The notes under the pieces: generated by a model
Told to the model about the DNA's origin: nothing
Database searches by the model: none
What the model saw: the letters and a program-made list of their open reading frames with translations, nothing else
Program-made: the position numbers and the translations under genes
Source: DATKXU01 sp035528905
Lineage (GTDB): Bacteria; Armatimonadota; UBA5829; DTJY01
Direction: 5' to 3'
Assembly: GCA_035528905.1 (NCBI GenBank)
Contig: DATKXU010000018.1
Location: 1 to 37,323, forward strand
Length of the DNA: 37,323 bases
Shown here: positions 16,085-22,851 of the stretch, piece by piece
Layout of the letters: each line of letters starts with the position of its first letter
How positions within the stretch are numbered: position 1 is the stretch's first letter

Positions 16085-16810
16085 CTAGAGGATGCCTTCG
16101 AGGGCTTCTTTCTGGATGGCGAAGAGCTGGAGGATGCCCTTCTGGGCGAGGTCGAGGAGCTTGTTGAACTTCTCGCGGCTGAACGGCATGCCCTCCGCGG
16201 TGCTTTGGATTTCCACAAACTTGCCGCTGCCGGTCATTGCCACATTCATGTCAACGGCGGCCAGCGAGTCCTCGGAATACGGAAGGTCGAGCATCTCCTC
16301 GGCGCCGACGATGCCGACGCTTATCGCCGCCAGGTAGTCGGTCACGGGATTCTTCTTCACAAGGCCCTCGCGCTTCATCCAGTCGCCGGCCACCGCCAGC
16401 GCGACGAATGCCCCCGTCACGGATGCGGTGCGGGTGCCTCCATCCGCCTGGATGACGTCGCAGTCCATCCAGATGGTCCGCTCGCCGATCGCCTTCAGGT
16501 CGAAAATGGAGCGCAGAGCGCGCCCCACAAGCCGCTGGATTTCCATCGTCCTGCCGCCGAATTGACCCTTTGCTGCCTCGCGCATGTTCCTCGTGCGGCA
16601 GGAGCGCGGAATCATTCCGTACTCGGCCGTGACCCATCCTGTACCTGAGCCTTTGAGGAAAGGCGGAATCTTCTCTTCCACGGAGGCGGTGCAGATAACC
16701 CGCGTGTCACCGATCTCGATGAGGCACGAGCCTTCCGCGTACTTTATGTATCCGCGCGTTATGGTTACAGGGCGGATTTCGTCGTTTGTCCGGCCATCTT
16801 CTCTTGCCAT
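16085..16810 (-). CDS. rph: Ribonuclease PH
   Basis: A 241-residue phosphorolytic 3'-exoribonuclease that trims tRNA 3' ends, normally a hexameric ring in the cytoplasm. Family marks: 'RPVTITRGYIKYAEGSCLIEIGDTRVICTA' style start, 'WVTAEYGMIPRSCRTRN', 'RLVGRALRSIFDLKAIGERTIWMDCDVIQADGGTRTASVTGA' (phosphate and catalytic region) and 'EDSLAAVDMNVAMTG'. Start: ATG 16810 has GGGAG 7 bases upstream. This start lies 46 bases inside murI, so the genes overlap and are probably translationally coupled. It is the last gene of the amidase-gerM-murI-rph operon. The rdgB gene that often follows rph is not present. The 204-base spacer after it (15881-16084) shows no gene. Confidence 0.95.
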   Translation of the reverse strand: MAREDGRTNDEIRPVTITRGYIKYAEGSCLIEIGDTRVICTASVEEKIPPFLKGSGTGWVTAEYGMIPRSCRTRNMREAAKGQFGGRTMEIQRLVGRALRSIFDLKAIGERTIWMDCDVIQADGGTRTASVTGAFVALAVAGDWMKREGLVKKNPVTDYLAAISVGIVGAEEMLDLPYSEDSLAAVDMNVAMTGSGKFVEIQSTAEGMPFSREKFNKLLDLAQKGILQLFAIQKEALEGIL

Positions 16811-17634
16811 TGAATCGCTCCCAGGTCCAGTCCCCAATCTATTCTCCTCACACCGCGGATCGTCCTCCCCAGAAACCGGCTCCCCAGCTCCGAAAATTGG
16901 TCCGGGCGGCCGGTCGTCAAGTACACATGCTCCGGCTCGGCATCCACGGAGTCCGCAAGGCCGGCTTCGTGCAGGATGTCGGCTGCCTCCGCCGCCGTCT
17001 CCTCCGCCGGATCAACGATCGCTGTCTCAGGCCCTGCCACTCTGCTGATTGCGTCCGTCAGGAACGGATAATGCGTGCAGCCGAGTACGAGCGTGCGGCA
17101 TCCCGCCGCCAGCAGGGGTTTCAGGTACTCCCTCGCGGCTTCCTCCGCCTCCGGGGAGTCGCACATCCCTGCCTCCACCAGAGGCACAAAGCGCGGACAA
17201 GCCTGCTCCAATACCACTGCTTCCGGCAGAAGCCGGAGCAGCGCCTTCGTGTATGCGCCCGTGTTCACAGTGCCCTTCGTCGCGAGGACTCCTATCGGGC
17301 CGCCGGATGCGATGCGGGCTGCCGCCCGCGCTCCTGCTTCCAGGACTCCGATGATCGGCGTATCCGGGAAAAGCACGCGTGCTCCGTCAAGCGCAGTCGC
17401 GGAAGACATATTGCAGGCCATGATGACCAGCTTGGCGCTCCGCCGGATAAGGAAATCGGTAATCCCCAGCGCGAAGCTGCGGATTTCCTCGGGCGATCGG
17501 TCTCCGTAGGGGACGTGCGCCTGATCTCCCACATACACGATGCTTTCCTGACGCAGCCTCTCCAATACCCGCTTTGCGACGGTCAAGCCCCCGAATCCCG
17601 AATCGAATATGCCAATCGGCGGATTATTGGTCAA
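16765..17634 (-). CDS. murI: Glutamate racemase
   Basis: A 289-residue cofactor-independent racemase making D-glutamate for peptidoglycan. Catalytic signatures are Asp11 in 'GIFDSGFGGLTV', Cys74 in 'IMACNMSSA' and Cys185-Thr-His in 'VLGCTHYPFL'. The first Cys motif is slightly unusual (NMS where NTA or NTS is common). Start: the codon is TTG at 17634, overlapping the stop of the gerM-like gene ('aaTTGAcc'); the protein then begins just before the conserved 'IGIFDSG', so a later start is not possible. The 3' end overlaps rph by 46 bases. Position between cell-wall genes fits its role. Confidence 0.94.
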   Translation of the reverse strand: MTNNPPIGIFDSGFGGLTVAKRVLERLRQESIVYVGDQAHVPYGDRSPEEIRSFALGITDFLIRRSAKLVIMACNMSSATALDGARVLFPDTPIIGVLEAGARAAARIASGGPIGVLATKGTVNTGAYTKALLRLLPEAVVLEQACPRFVPLVEAGMCDSPEAEEAAREYLKPLLAAGCRTLVLGCTHYPFLTDAISRVAGPETAIVDPAEETAAEAADILHEAGLADSVDAEPEHVYLTTGRPDQFSELGSRFLGRTIRGVRRIDWGLDLGAIQWQEKMAGQTTKSAL

Positions 17635-18182
17635 TTGTTGTCACCATACGCCCAGCTCACCTCTTGCGGCCCGGAGAGATCGAGATGCCCCAGGGTGTCG
17701 AGAGGCTTGCCTTCCACTAGGAACAGGACGCGCTTGACCTTAGGGAACTGCCCGAGGGTTCGGAGGATCGCTCCGATCGTCAGTCTTTCCGCTTCCGAGC
17801 CGCCTGAGAAATTGTCTCTGAACTCGCGGCTCAGGTTCACGGTGGCAAGGCCGTCCTTGACCTTCAGCCCGAGCAGTCGAGTGCCCTTCGGTATAGGGTT
17901 CGCCAGGTCCGCAGTGTCTCCCTGCTCGATCAAGCGGCGAAGAGATGCCTCCATAGGATTCTCGCCGGGCCGAACGTCGGTTTCGGTGGCCCGAAGCTCC
18001 GGCTGGTTGTTCTCGACCGCCACACGGTAGATCTTAACCTTCTTCGGAGCTTCGGCTGGTCGAGGCGGAGGCGGAGCCGGCCCGGGACGTTCGGCAGGCT
18101 GGAGGCTGACGACGAGGTAGGCGCCTAAGCACACGCACGCTGCTAGAAGGATGATAATGAGAACTCGCGATCCTTTTTTCAT
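17631..18182 (-). CDS. GerMN-domain membrane-anchored protein
   Basis: A 183-residue protein with an N-terminal membrane segment (residues 7-27), a Pro-rich linker ('PAPPPPRP') and a GerMN domain (about 50-175). The domain shows 'NPMEASLRRLIEQG', 'IPKGTRLLGLKVKDGLATVNLSREF' and 'IGAILRTLGQFPKVKRVLFLVEGKPL'. GerM of Bacillus is an envelope lipoprotein needed in sporulation and germination; outside spore formers the domain appears in cell-envelope proteins next to amidases. The ATG overlaps the amidase stop by 4 bases (ATGA), and its own stop overlaps the murI TTG, so the three are translationally coupled. I see no evidence that this organism sporulates. Confidence 0.88.
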   Translation of the reverse strand: MKKGSRVLIIILLAACVCLGAYLVVSLQPAERPGPAPPPPRPAEAPKKVKIYRVAVENNQPELRATETDVRPGENPMEASLRRLIEQGDTADLANPIPKGTRLLGLKVKDGLATVNLSREFRDNFSGGSEAERLTIGAILRTLGQFPKVKRVLFLVEGKPLDTLGHLDLSGPQEVSWAYGDNN

Positions 18183-20026
18183 TTGTATCGCTCCCCTGGC
18201 CTGTGAGGGCCTGTAGTGCTAATCGGCTTCTGTGTATCCGCCGCCGGCTCATCGGTCCCCTTGGGCGCAGCGTCGGTTTCGGAAGGCGCAGGCTCGGCAT
18301 CGGCCGGGTCAGAGTCCGGCCCGGCGCTCTCCGTTCGCGTGATCGGGCGCGAATTGCCTTCGACGTAGGCCCTTAGACCTCTCACGACGGCCTCTGCTAC
18401 CCTCTGCTGGACGGCTGGGTCCGTTATCTTCGCAACATCGCGGGGATTGTCAAGAAACCCGACCTCGATGAGCGCCGCAGGTATGCTGCTCTGTGACGAT
18501 CGAAGGAGCACGATGAATCCCGAACCCGGATCCGGCTTGATCTCGCGGTCCGGAAGGCCGATTGCTTCGACCAATTCCGCGTGTATGCACTGCGCAAGCG
18601 CGCGTCCGCTTGCGTCGCCGCGGTGATAGAAGGTCTCCGTGCCCGAAGCCGATCCCGAAAGCTGGCATGAGTTGCAGTGTATGCTTATGAAGAAGTCCGC
18701 GGAATGCCGTCTCGCGTAATCCGTCCTCTTGATCAAGTCGGTCTTCGTATCCGGATCGAGTCCTACGTCCGAGTCTCGCGTCATGAGGGCGCAGGCGCCC
18801 GCGTTTTCCAGCGAGCGGCAAACCTGTTTGGCTATCTCGAGAGTGTGGTACTTTTCGGGCTGACCGGAGATTCCCCGGCAGCCGGAGTGCTCTCCGCCGT
18901 GGCCGGGATCAATGATCACTATCTTGTCGGCGAACAAGCCGCCGGCGTTTTTTGGAAACTGCAGCCCGATCACCAGCCTGCCAGGCGCTGTGTACTGCCG
19001 GACGTCGAAAGCGGCAACCCTGGTCAGATCCATCGCGATCCTGACCGTGTCTTTGCCTCTCTGCCCGATCCTGATCGCCTGAAGCAAGTCGTGGCGGACG
19101 TCTATTTCCGCGAATGGCCTTGCGAGCGTGGCATTCGAGATGTCCAGCACGAGGCGGTCCGGCCGGCGGAGCATGTAAGTCGTGTACTTCACAGAGCCAC
19201 TCGTCGTCGCATATACCTCGATGCGATTCGAGCCCTGCTCGCGGCAGCCGATATCGGTGATGCTGACGGGAGGAAGTTCGATCGCCGGCGGCTCGGCCTT
19301 CCCTTCGGGAGATGGCGCAGCTTTTGCATCGGCGGCTCGGCCCGTGGAGTCCGCTGGGCTGAGGCCGGAGATGGAGACTATGATCTTGGACGCCTTGCCG
19401 GGACTCTTCACCTCGTGCTTTATGGGTGCAGGCAGATCGAGCACGATCCTGCCGGTCTCGCCGCCATCGTGGCTGCCCGTCCTGATGGATATAGCGGTGC
19501 TGTTCTTGATCGGCAGGTCTGACTGCCTCACGGGCGTATGGACGCCGTGGAGGTTCAGGATGAGCTTGTTTGCTCCCTTCCACCAGGAGCTCTCGTAGGC
19601 AACCGGGTACGAGGTGGTGACGCGAAGCTCCGTGCCGTCGAATTCTATGCTTTCGATGCGCGCCCGGATGCTGAGGTTTCTCGATACCTCATCCCAGTCC
19701 GCCACTGCCCCCAGCTCAGGCGCGATGTCGCGTATGGGGAGCATCGGCTCTTCCCCGATCAAGCGTGCATTGCAGGAGAACGTCTTACCGCCGGCGGAGG
19801 TGATCTTGACTTTTTTGCCGTCGCGCTTGTACTTGGCGCCCACTGCGTCCAGCGCGGCAAGCGGAGCATAGACGGCGCCGTCAACCAGCACGGGCGGCGT
19901 GTTGAGAATCATCTTCTGGCCTCCGACGATGAGCGCAACTTCGTCCGCCGCGTATGCGGCCGGCCTAATCAAGGCCAGTATTAGCAGGAAGATGAAGGCT
20001 ATTCCGTACCGCAAAGACCCCTCCAC
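18179..20026 (-). CDS. N-acetylmuramoyl-L-alanine amidase with CuAO-N and two AMIN domains
   Basis: A 615-residue exported zinc amidase that cuts the bond between MurNAc and the stem peptide. A signal peptide (1-27) is followed by a copper-amine-oxidase N-terminal-like domain (about 30-120), two AMIN wall-targeting domains (about 125-220 and 255-350), the Amidase_3 domain (about 365-560), and a 55-residue Pro/Asp/Thr-rich tail. Zinc ligands and catalytic residues are visible: H376 ('DPGHGG'), E397 ('HTLEIA'), H450 ('SIHCNS') and E521 ('LIEVGFL'). The start is GTG at 20026; TTG at 20014 is an alternative because GGAGGGG lies just before it, though the spacing is short. First gene of the operon with gerM, murI and rph. 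Confidence 0.93.
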   Translation of the reverse strand: MEGSLRYGIAFIFLLILALIRPAAYAADEVALIVGGQKMILNTPPVLVDGAVYAPLAALDAVGAKYKRDGKKVKITSAGGKTFSCNARLIGEEPMLPIRDIAPELGAVADWDEVSRNLSIRARIESIEFDGTELRVTTSYPVAYESSWWKGANKLILNLHGVHTPVRQSDLPIKNSTAISIRTGSHDGGETGRIVLDLPAPIKHEVKSPGKASKIIVSISGLSPADSTGRAADAKAAPSPEGKAEPPAIELPPVSITDIGCREQGSNRIEVYATTSGSVKYTTYMLRRPDRLVLDISNATLARPFAEIDVRHDLLQAIRIGQRGKDTVRIAMDLTRVAAFDVRQYTAPGRLVIGLQFPKNAGGLFADKIVIIDPGHGGEHSGCRGISGQPEKYHTLEIAKQVCRSLENAGACALMTRDSDVGLDPDTKTDLIKRTDYARRHSADFFISIHCNSCQLSGSASGTETFYHRGDASGRALAQCIHAELVEAIGLPDREIKPDPGSGFIVLLRSSQSSIPAALIEVGFLDNPRDVAKITDPAVQQRVAEAVVRGLRAYVEGNSRPITRTESAGPDSDPADAEPAPSETDAAPKGTDEPAADTQKPISTTGPHRPGERYK

Positions 20027-20073
20027 CGGCGAAAGTAATCAGGGGCGGCAGTCCCGAAACCAGCCCCTGCTCT

Positions 20074-20103
20074 ATTATACGCCAAAGGGCTGGAAATGGT
20101 GAA
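20074..20103 (-). promoter_or_regulatory. Promoter of the amidase operon
   Basis: On the minus strand TATAAT (20079-20074) is a perfect -10, with TTCACC (20103-20098) 18 bp upstream as a four-of-six -35. Transcription would start near 20067, about 40 bases before the GTG. Confidence 0.6.
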
Positions 20104-20112
20104 GGGAGCGAT

Positions 20113-20141
20113 TTGACACTTTCTGGCTATCGCTCTACAAT
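20113..20141 (+). promoter_or_regulatory. Strong promoter in front of the frameshifted membrane gene
   Basis: TTGACA (20113-20118), 17-bp spacer, TACAAT (20136-20141). It is divergent from the amidase promoter and would start about 60 bases before the ATG at 20207. Confidence 0.7.
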
Positions 20142-20206
20142 GGCGTGCAATCACGGTAGTCTAGCTCGTCCTTAGTCTTTGAGGCAGATGGCGTTGGAGG
20201 GGTACG

Positions 20207-20781
20207 ATGGGGCAAGCACGCAAGGAATCCAATCTCATTCCGACGATTGCGCTAGTGGTATCGATTGTTTCCCTGGTTGCGTCGGCCGGTATCTCGGTTC
20301 TCTCGTTTTGGTACGTTAACCTGAACAAGGGAGTGGTTGTGTTTTCCAAACCGAACATTGTCTACGTTGAGCATAGGCAAGATGAACGGATAGTGTTTGG
20401 GTGTCCGGTCACTGTCACGGTGCTGTCACGCATACAGTCAACCTTCTGAGGATGCAGGTTGAGAGAGTTGGAGGAAACTGGACCCGAGACATCCGCATGT
20501 TCGCCGAGTTCGATTATTGGCCAGCAACGAAAATAGTCATAGCGACAGGATTTGCCGTACCACCCCGTTCCAGCGTTACCAAGCTTGTAGGTTTCGTAAG
20601 TGACGGGCCTGACAAGCTAGAAACTGGCACTTATGAGTGCCATCTGACTTCCTTTTTGGATGGGGCTGCAACTGGCGCCAACGCGCCGGTTACGTTCCGT
20701 GTGCGAGTGTGTCCCTCGCACATTCAATTCATCAAGCAGAAGGGTTGGTTCGTAAACTATCGAGTGTATGAGACTCGCTAG
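20207..20781 (+). pseudogene. Frameshifted membrane-anchored beta-sandwich-like protein
   Basis: The frame from ATG 20207 encodes a signal anchor ('IPTIALVVSIVSLVASAGISVLSFWY' region, residues 11-36) and the start of a soluble domain, then stops at 20447-20449. The frame one base back is open from 20386 and continues to 20781 with a sensible soluble domain ('DIRMFAEFDYWPATKIVIATGFAVPP', 'TGTYECHLTSFL'). A single -1-type frameshift between 20386 and 20447 would give one protein of about 190 residues. The overall plan, one membrane helix plus a beta domain, resembles the intact gene at 31940-32491. No slippery heptamer is seen, so I call a pseudogene or a sequencing error. Function unknown. Confidence 0.6.
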
Positions 20782-20809
20782 CGAATGGATAGGTCCGCTG
20801 TTTTAGATG

Positions 20810-20891
20810 TTTCGGGAAACCCCTTTCCCGAAATGGCACACCCCGCCGTTTTTGTGGGAGAATTGTTCCTTCGCAAAAATCGGCGGCGGGA
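20810..20891 (+). repeat. Perfect hairpin followed by a diverged copy of the dispersed repeat (copy G)
   Basis: TTTCGGGAAA-CCCC-TTTCCCGAAA (20810-20833) is a perfect 10-bp stem with four-base loop between convergent genes, possibly a bidirectional terminator. Just after it, CCCGCCG-TTTTTG (20842-20854) pairs with CAAAAA and CGGCGGG (20874-20890) with a four-base bulge. The loop contains 'GAATTGTTCCTTCGCAAAAA', shared with copies at 28.9 and 31.85 kb. Confidence 0.65.
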
Positions 20892-20975
20892 TTCGCTCCG
20901 ATTGCGAAGGTCCCGGCATCCATTGGAGGTCTGGTTGGCCGAGACCTGGCGTGACGGCTTTCGGGCAAATGAGGG

Positions 20976-21179
20976 TTACGGGAGCTTTTCAATGCCTGCT
21001 AACTTGAGAATATGACGAGTCAGGCCGATCTTCAGGTCACTGCTGCCATGAATGGGAACTGATATAACCTCTTCACGACCGTGTTTGGTGAGCATGTGGT
21101 GACTACCCTCGACACGCACCACTTTCCAGCCGCCCTCCTCCAGAACGCGTACCAGTTCCTTGCCTGTGTAGGTCTTCAT
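20976..21179 (-). CDS. hicA: HicA-type mRNA interferase toxin
   Basis: A 67-residue toxin with the double-stranded RNA-binding-like HicA fold. It reads 'TGKELVRVLEEGGWKVVRVEGSHHMLTKHG', where the GSH motif carries the catalytic His27, then a short 'SVPIHG..DLKIGLTRHILKLAGI' helix that is the family C-terminus. It cleaves mRNA when free. Its ATG (21179) overlaps the stop of hicB by 4 bases, so synthesis is coupled to the antitoxin made first. Confidence 0.93.
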   Translation of the reverse strand: MKTYTGKELVRVLEEGGWKVVRVEGSHHMLTKHGREEVISVPIHGSSDLKIGLTRHILKLAGIEKLP

Positions 21180-21382
21180 ACGGCCACTTCTATGATCTCT
21201 CGCACACGTTCGGGCGATCCTTTCCTCTCGTTAAGTACTGCTAGACACCCCCGAATGGCCTCTCGAAGATTGTCATGTAGTTCGGAGAGGGTTTCACCCT
21301 GGGTAACGCAACCGGGGAGCGCTGGCACTTCAGCCCAGTATCCCCCCTCTTCCGCATCATGGATTATTGCTTTGAAGACCAT
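21176..21382 (-). CDS. hicB: HicB-type antitoxin
   Basis: A 68-residue antitoxin with the degenerate RNase-H-like HicB core: 'FKAIIHDAEEGGYWAEVPALPGCVTQGETLSELHDNLREAI', about residues 3-45. There is no separate DNA-binding domain after the core, so this is a short HicB. The frame extends to 21406, but ATG 21382 has GGGAGGA just upstream. Order is hicB then hicA, the antitoxin-first arrangement. An extended -10 lies upstream. Confidence 0.92.
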   Translation of the reverse strand: MVFKAIIHDAEEGGYWAEVPALPGCVTQGETLSELHDNLREAIRGCLAVLNERKGSPERVREIIEVAV

Positions 21383-21417
21383 ACGTCCTCCCGCCTTCGT
21401 TTGCATCCTCTGACGTG

Positions 21418-21426
21418 ATTATAGCA
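21418..21426 (-). promoter_or_regulatory. Extended -10 promoter of hicBA
   Basis: The minus strand reads TGCTATAAT, a TGn-extended -10 (TATAAT at 21423-21418), 36-41 bases before the hicB ATG. No good -35 is present, as is usual for extended -10 promoters. An imperfect inverted repeat (CGCGT at 21448-21452, ACGCG at 21474-21478) lies upstream and could be a regulator site. Confidence 0.55.
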
Positions 21427-21613
21427 CATTCGGAAGGGATAGAAAACCGCGTAGCAGTGCGGGATTTCCCACCACGCGATTATCTCGATGGGTTTCATCT
21501 GAGGCTGTGGCCGAGAAAAAGCCATGGCCAAGCGGTTGTAAGCATTGTGTTCCCCTCCTTGTTTTCTTATTCATCAACTCCCAAGGACATCAGAATACGT
21601 GCCATTGGCCGTT

Positions 21614-21630
21614 CTGGCACGAAACTTGCA
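21614..21630 (+). promoter_or_regulatory. Sigma-54 (-24/-12) promoter of the PEP-CTERM gene
   Basis: CTGGCACGAAACTTGCA matches the RpoN consensus YTGGCACG-R-NNN-TTGCW at every defined position, with the GG and GC spaced correctly. Transcription should start near 21641, giving a leader of about 70 bases to the ATG at 21714. PEP-CTERM genes are known in other bacteria to be driven by RpoN with PrsK/PrsR-type activators. Confidence 0.75.
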
Positions 21631-21713
21631 AGAGTTGTTATCACGCTGAAAAGCAGACTCGACAAATGATGAGAGCGGCAGGATCACTGACAGTCTTTGG
21701 AAAGGAAAAGGAG

Positions 21714-22487
21714 ATGCGAAATATATCTGACCTCAGGTTTTGGCGATTGATTTTTGTTGCGGTAGGGCTCGTGCTGATGTCCGCCGGAATGGCGGGAGCG
21801 GGAGAGCTCGACCTGACAGTTGCCGGGTCATCCGGATCCATCAACGGGGCGTACTTTTCTCAGGACGATCCCCATTCCACGGGGAGTGGACTCATCCACT
21901 CGTTTGTTCGAATGCAGGCCACCGGCACTGAGCAGGGATACAACACCGACTGGCGGCCGGTAGAGTTCGACGAGGACAACACCTCTACTTTCAACCACTC
22001 ACTTCTCTGGTCCGTTGTCCCGGTGGTGACAATCGGTGACGTTGACTACCGCGAGTTTCTGCTTGATGTCAACGAGACAAAACCGGGCTCGCTGATCTCG
22101 CTCGACAAGCTGGAGATCTACCTGCTGTCAACCGAAAACCGGCACGATTACAGTGCGTTCGGCACTCCGGTTTACACAATGGACCCTGCGAGCCAGAACA
22201 ACTGGATCAAGCTCGACTATGCACTGAACTCCGGAAGCGGTGGGGGTGACATGTTCGCCTACATACCGAACTCCTTGTTCACAGGCACGAACCAGTATGT
22301 CTACCTCTTCTCGAGATTCGGAGACAACTTCTCGACCAGCGATGGTTTCGAGGAGTGGGCGTGGAGAGAACCCATTATTCCAGAGCCCGCGAGCCTGCTG
22401 GCCCTGTCCACCGGACTGGTCGGACTGCTTGGCTTGTGTTACCGAGGTTCAGCTCGGCGAAAAGCGGGGAAAACGCCGCTGTCATAG
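21714..22487 (+). CDS. PEP-CTERM sorted exported protein
   Basis: A 257-residue surface protein. The signal peptide (1-28, 'LIFVAVGLVLMSAGMAGAGE') is followed by a beta-rich middle region with no recognised domain ('DLTVAGSSGSINGAYFSQD', 'VDYREFLLDVNETKPGSLISLDKLEIYL', 'YVYLFSRFGDNFSTSDGFEEWA'). The C-terminal sorting tail is 'PEP' plus a hydrophobic helix ('LLALSTGLVGLLGLCY') and a basic end ('RGSARRK'). Such tails are cut by exosortase, and the proteins are linked to exopolysaccharide; no exosortase gene is in the window. Start: the ATG at 21714 has GGAAAGG about 8 bases upstream; in-frame ATGs at 21666 and 21669 are less likely. Calcium- or sugar-binding roles are possible but unproven. 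Confidence 0.88.
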   Translation: MRNISDLRFWRLIFVAVGLVLMSAGMAGAGELDLTVAGSSGSINGAYFSQDDPHSTGSGLIHSFVRMQATGTEQGYNTDWRPVEFDEDNTSTFNHSLLWSVVPVVTIGDVDYREFLLDVNETKPGSLISLDKLEIYLLSTENRHDYSAFGTPVYTMDPASQNNWIKLDYALNSGSGGGDMFAYIPNSLFTGTNQYVYLFSRFGDNFSTSDGFEEWAWREPIIPEPASLLALSTGLVGLLGLCYRGSARRKAGKTPLS

Positions 22488-22616
22488 CCATCGCGGCGCG
22501 GTAATGGAGAGGACAAGGATACACCTTGCGCTCATCGTCCTCTCCTTCCCAGTGACCCTCTTTGGGGATTGGTGTTCTTGTTGTCACAGCCCGGCACATC
22601 AATCCCCAGCAGCCAT

Positions 22617-22796
22617 GCCCTCAGCAAAAACCGACGGCGGTTTTCTCTCTAGGCCATAACCAGTATGGCCTAGAATCCCCAGGAATGAATTCCTGGGCTA
22701 CCCTCGAGCAAAACCTTCCGGGTTACGGTCCTTTCAGTCCGGCCCGCCTGAGGCGGGCCCGCGTGTAGCCCAGGTGTTTTTCCCGCCGGAGCGGGA
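22617..22796. repeat. Dispersed repeat copy A and a run of five hairpins
   Basis: The 22488-22851 gap holds no gene but five strong hairpins: AAAACCG-ACGG-CGGTTTT (22627-22644, terminator-like and part of the dispersed repeat), CTAGGCCATA/TATGGCCTAG (22649-22673), CCCAGGAAT/ATTCCTGGG (22678-22697), GGCCCGCC/GGCGGGCC (22741-22759) and TCCCGC/GCGGGA (22781-22796). The first could end transcription of the PEP-CTERM gene. Confidence 0.7.
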
Positions 22797-22851
22797 TCCC
22801 GTACTCGGGACAACCCTGGGCCGGAGTGCGGCGTATTAGGTTGCAGAGGCA

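Noticed and set aside
16786..18030. A 414-codon plus-strand frame opposite murI and gerM
   Set aside because: Covers two well-supported overlapping genes on the other strand; Arg/Ser/Pro-rich shadow.
20386..20449. Programmed ribosomal frameshift
   Set aside because: No slippery heptamer or downstream pseudoknot is evident, so a mutation or sequencing error is simpler.
21415..21669. An 84-codon frame between hicB and the PEP-CTERM gene
   Set aside because: No ribosome site, no family, and it runs through the sigma-54 promoter and the hicBA promoter.
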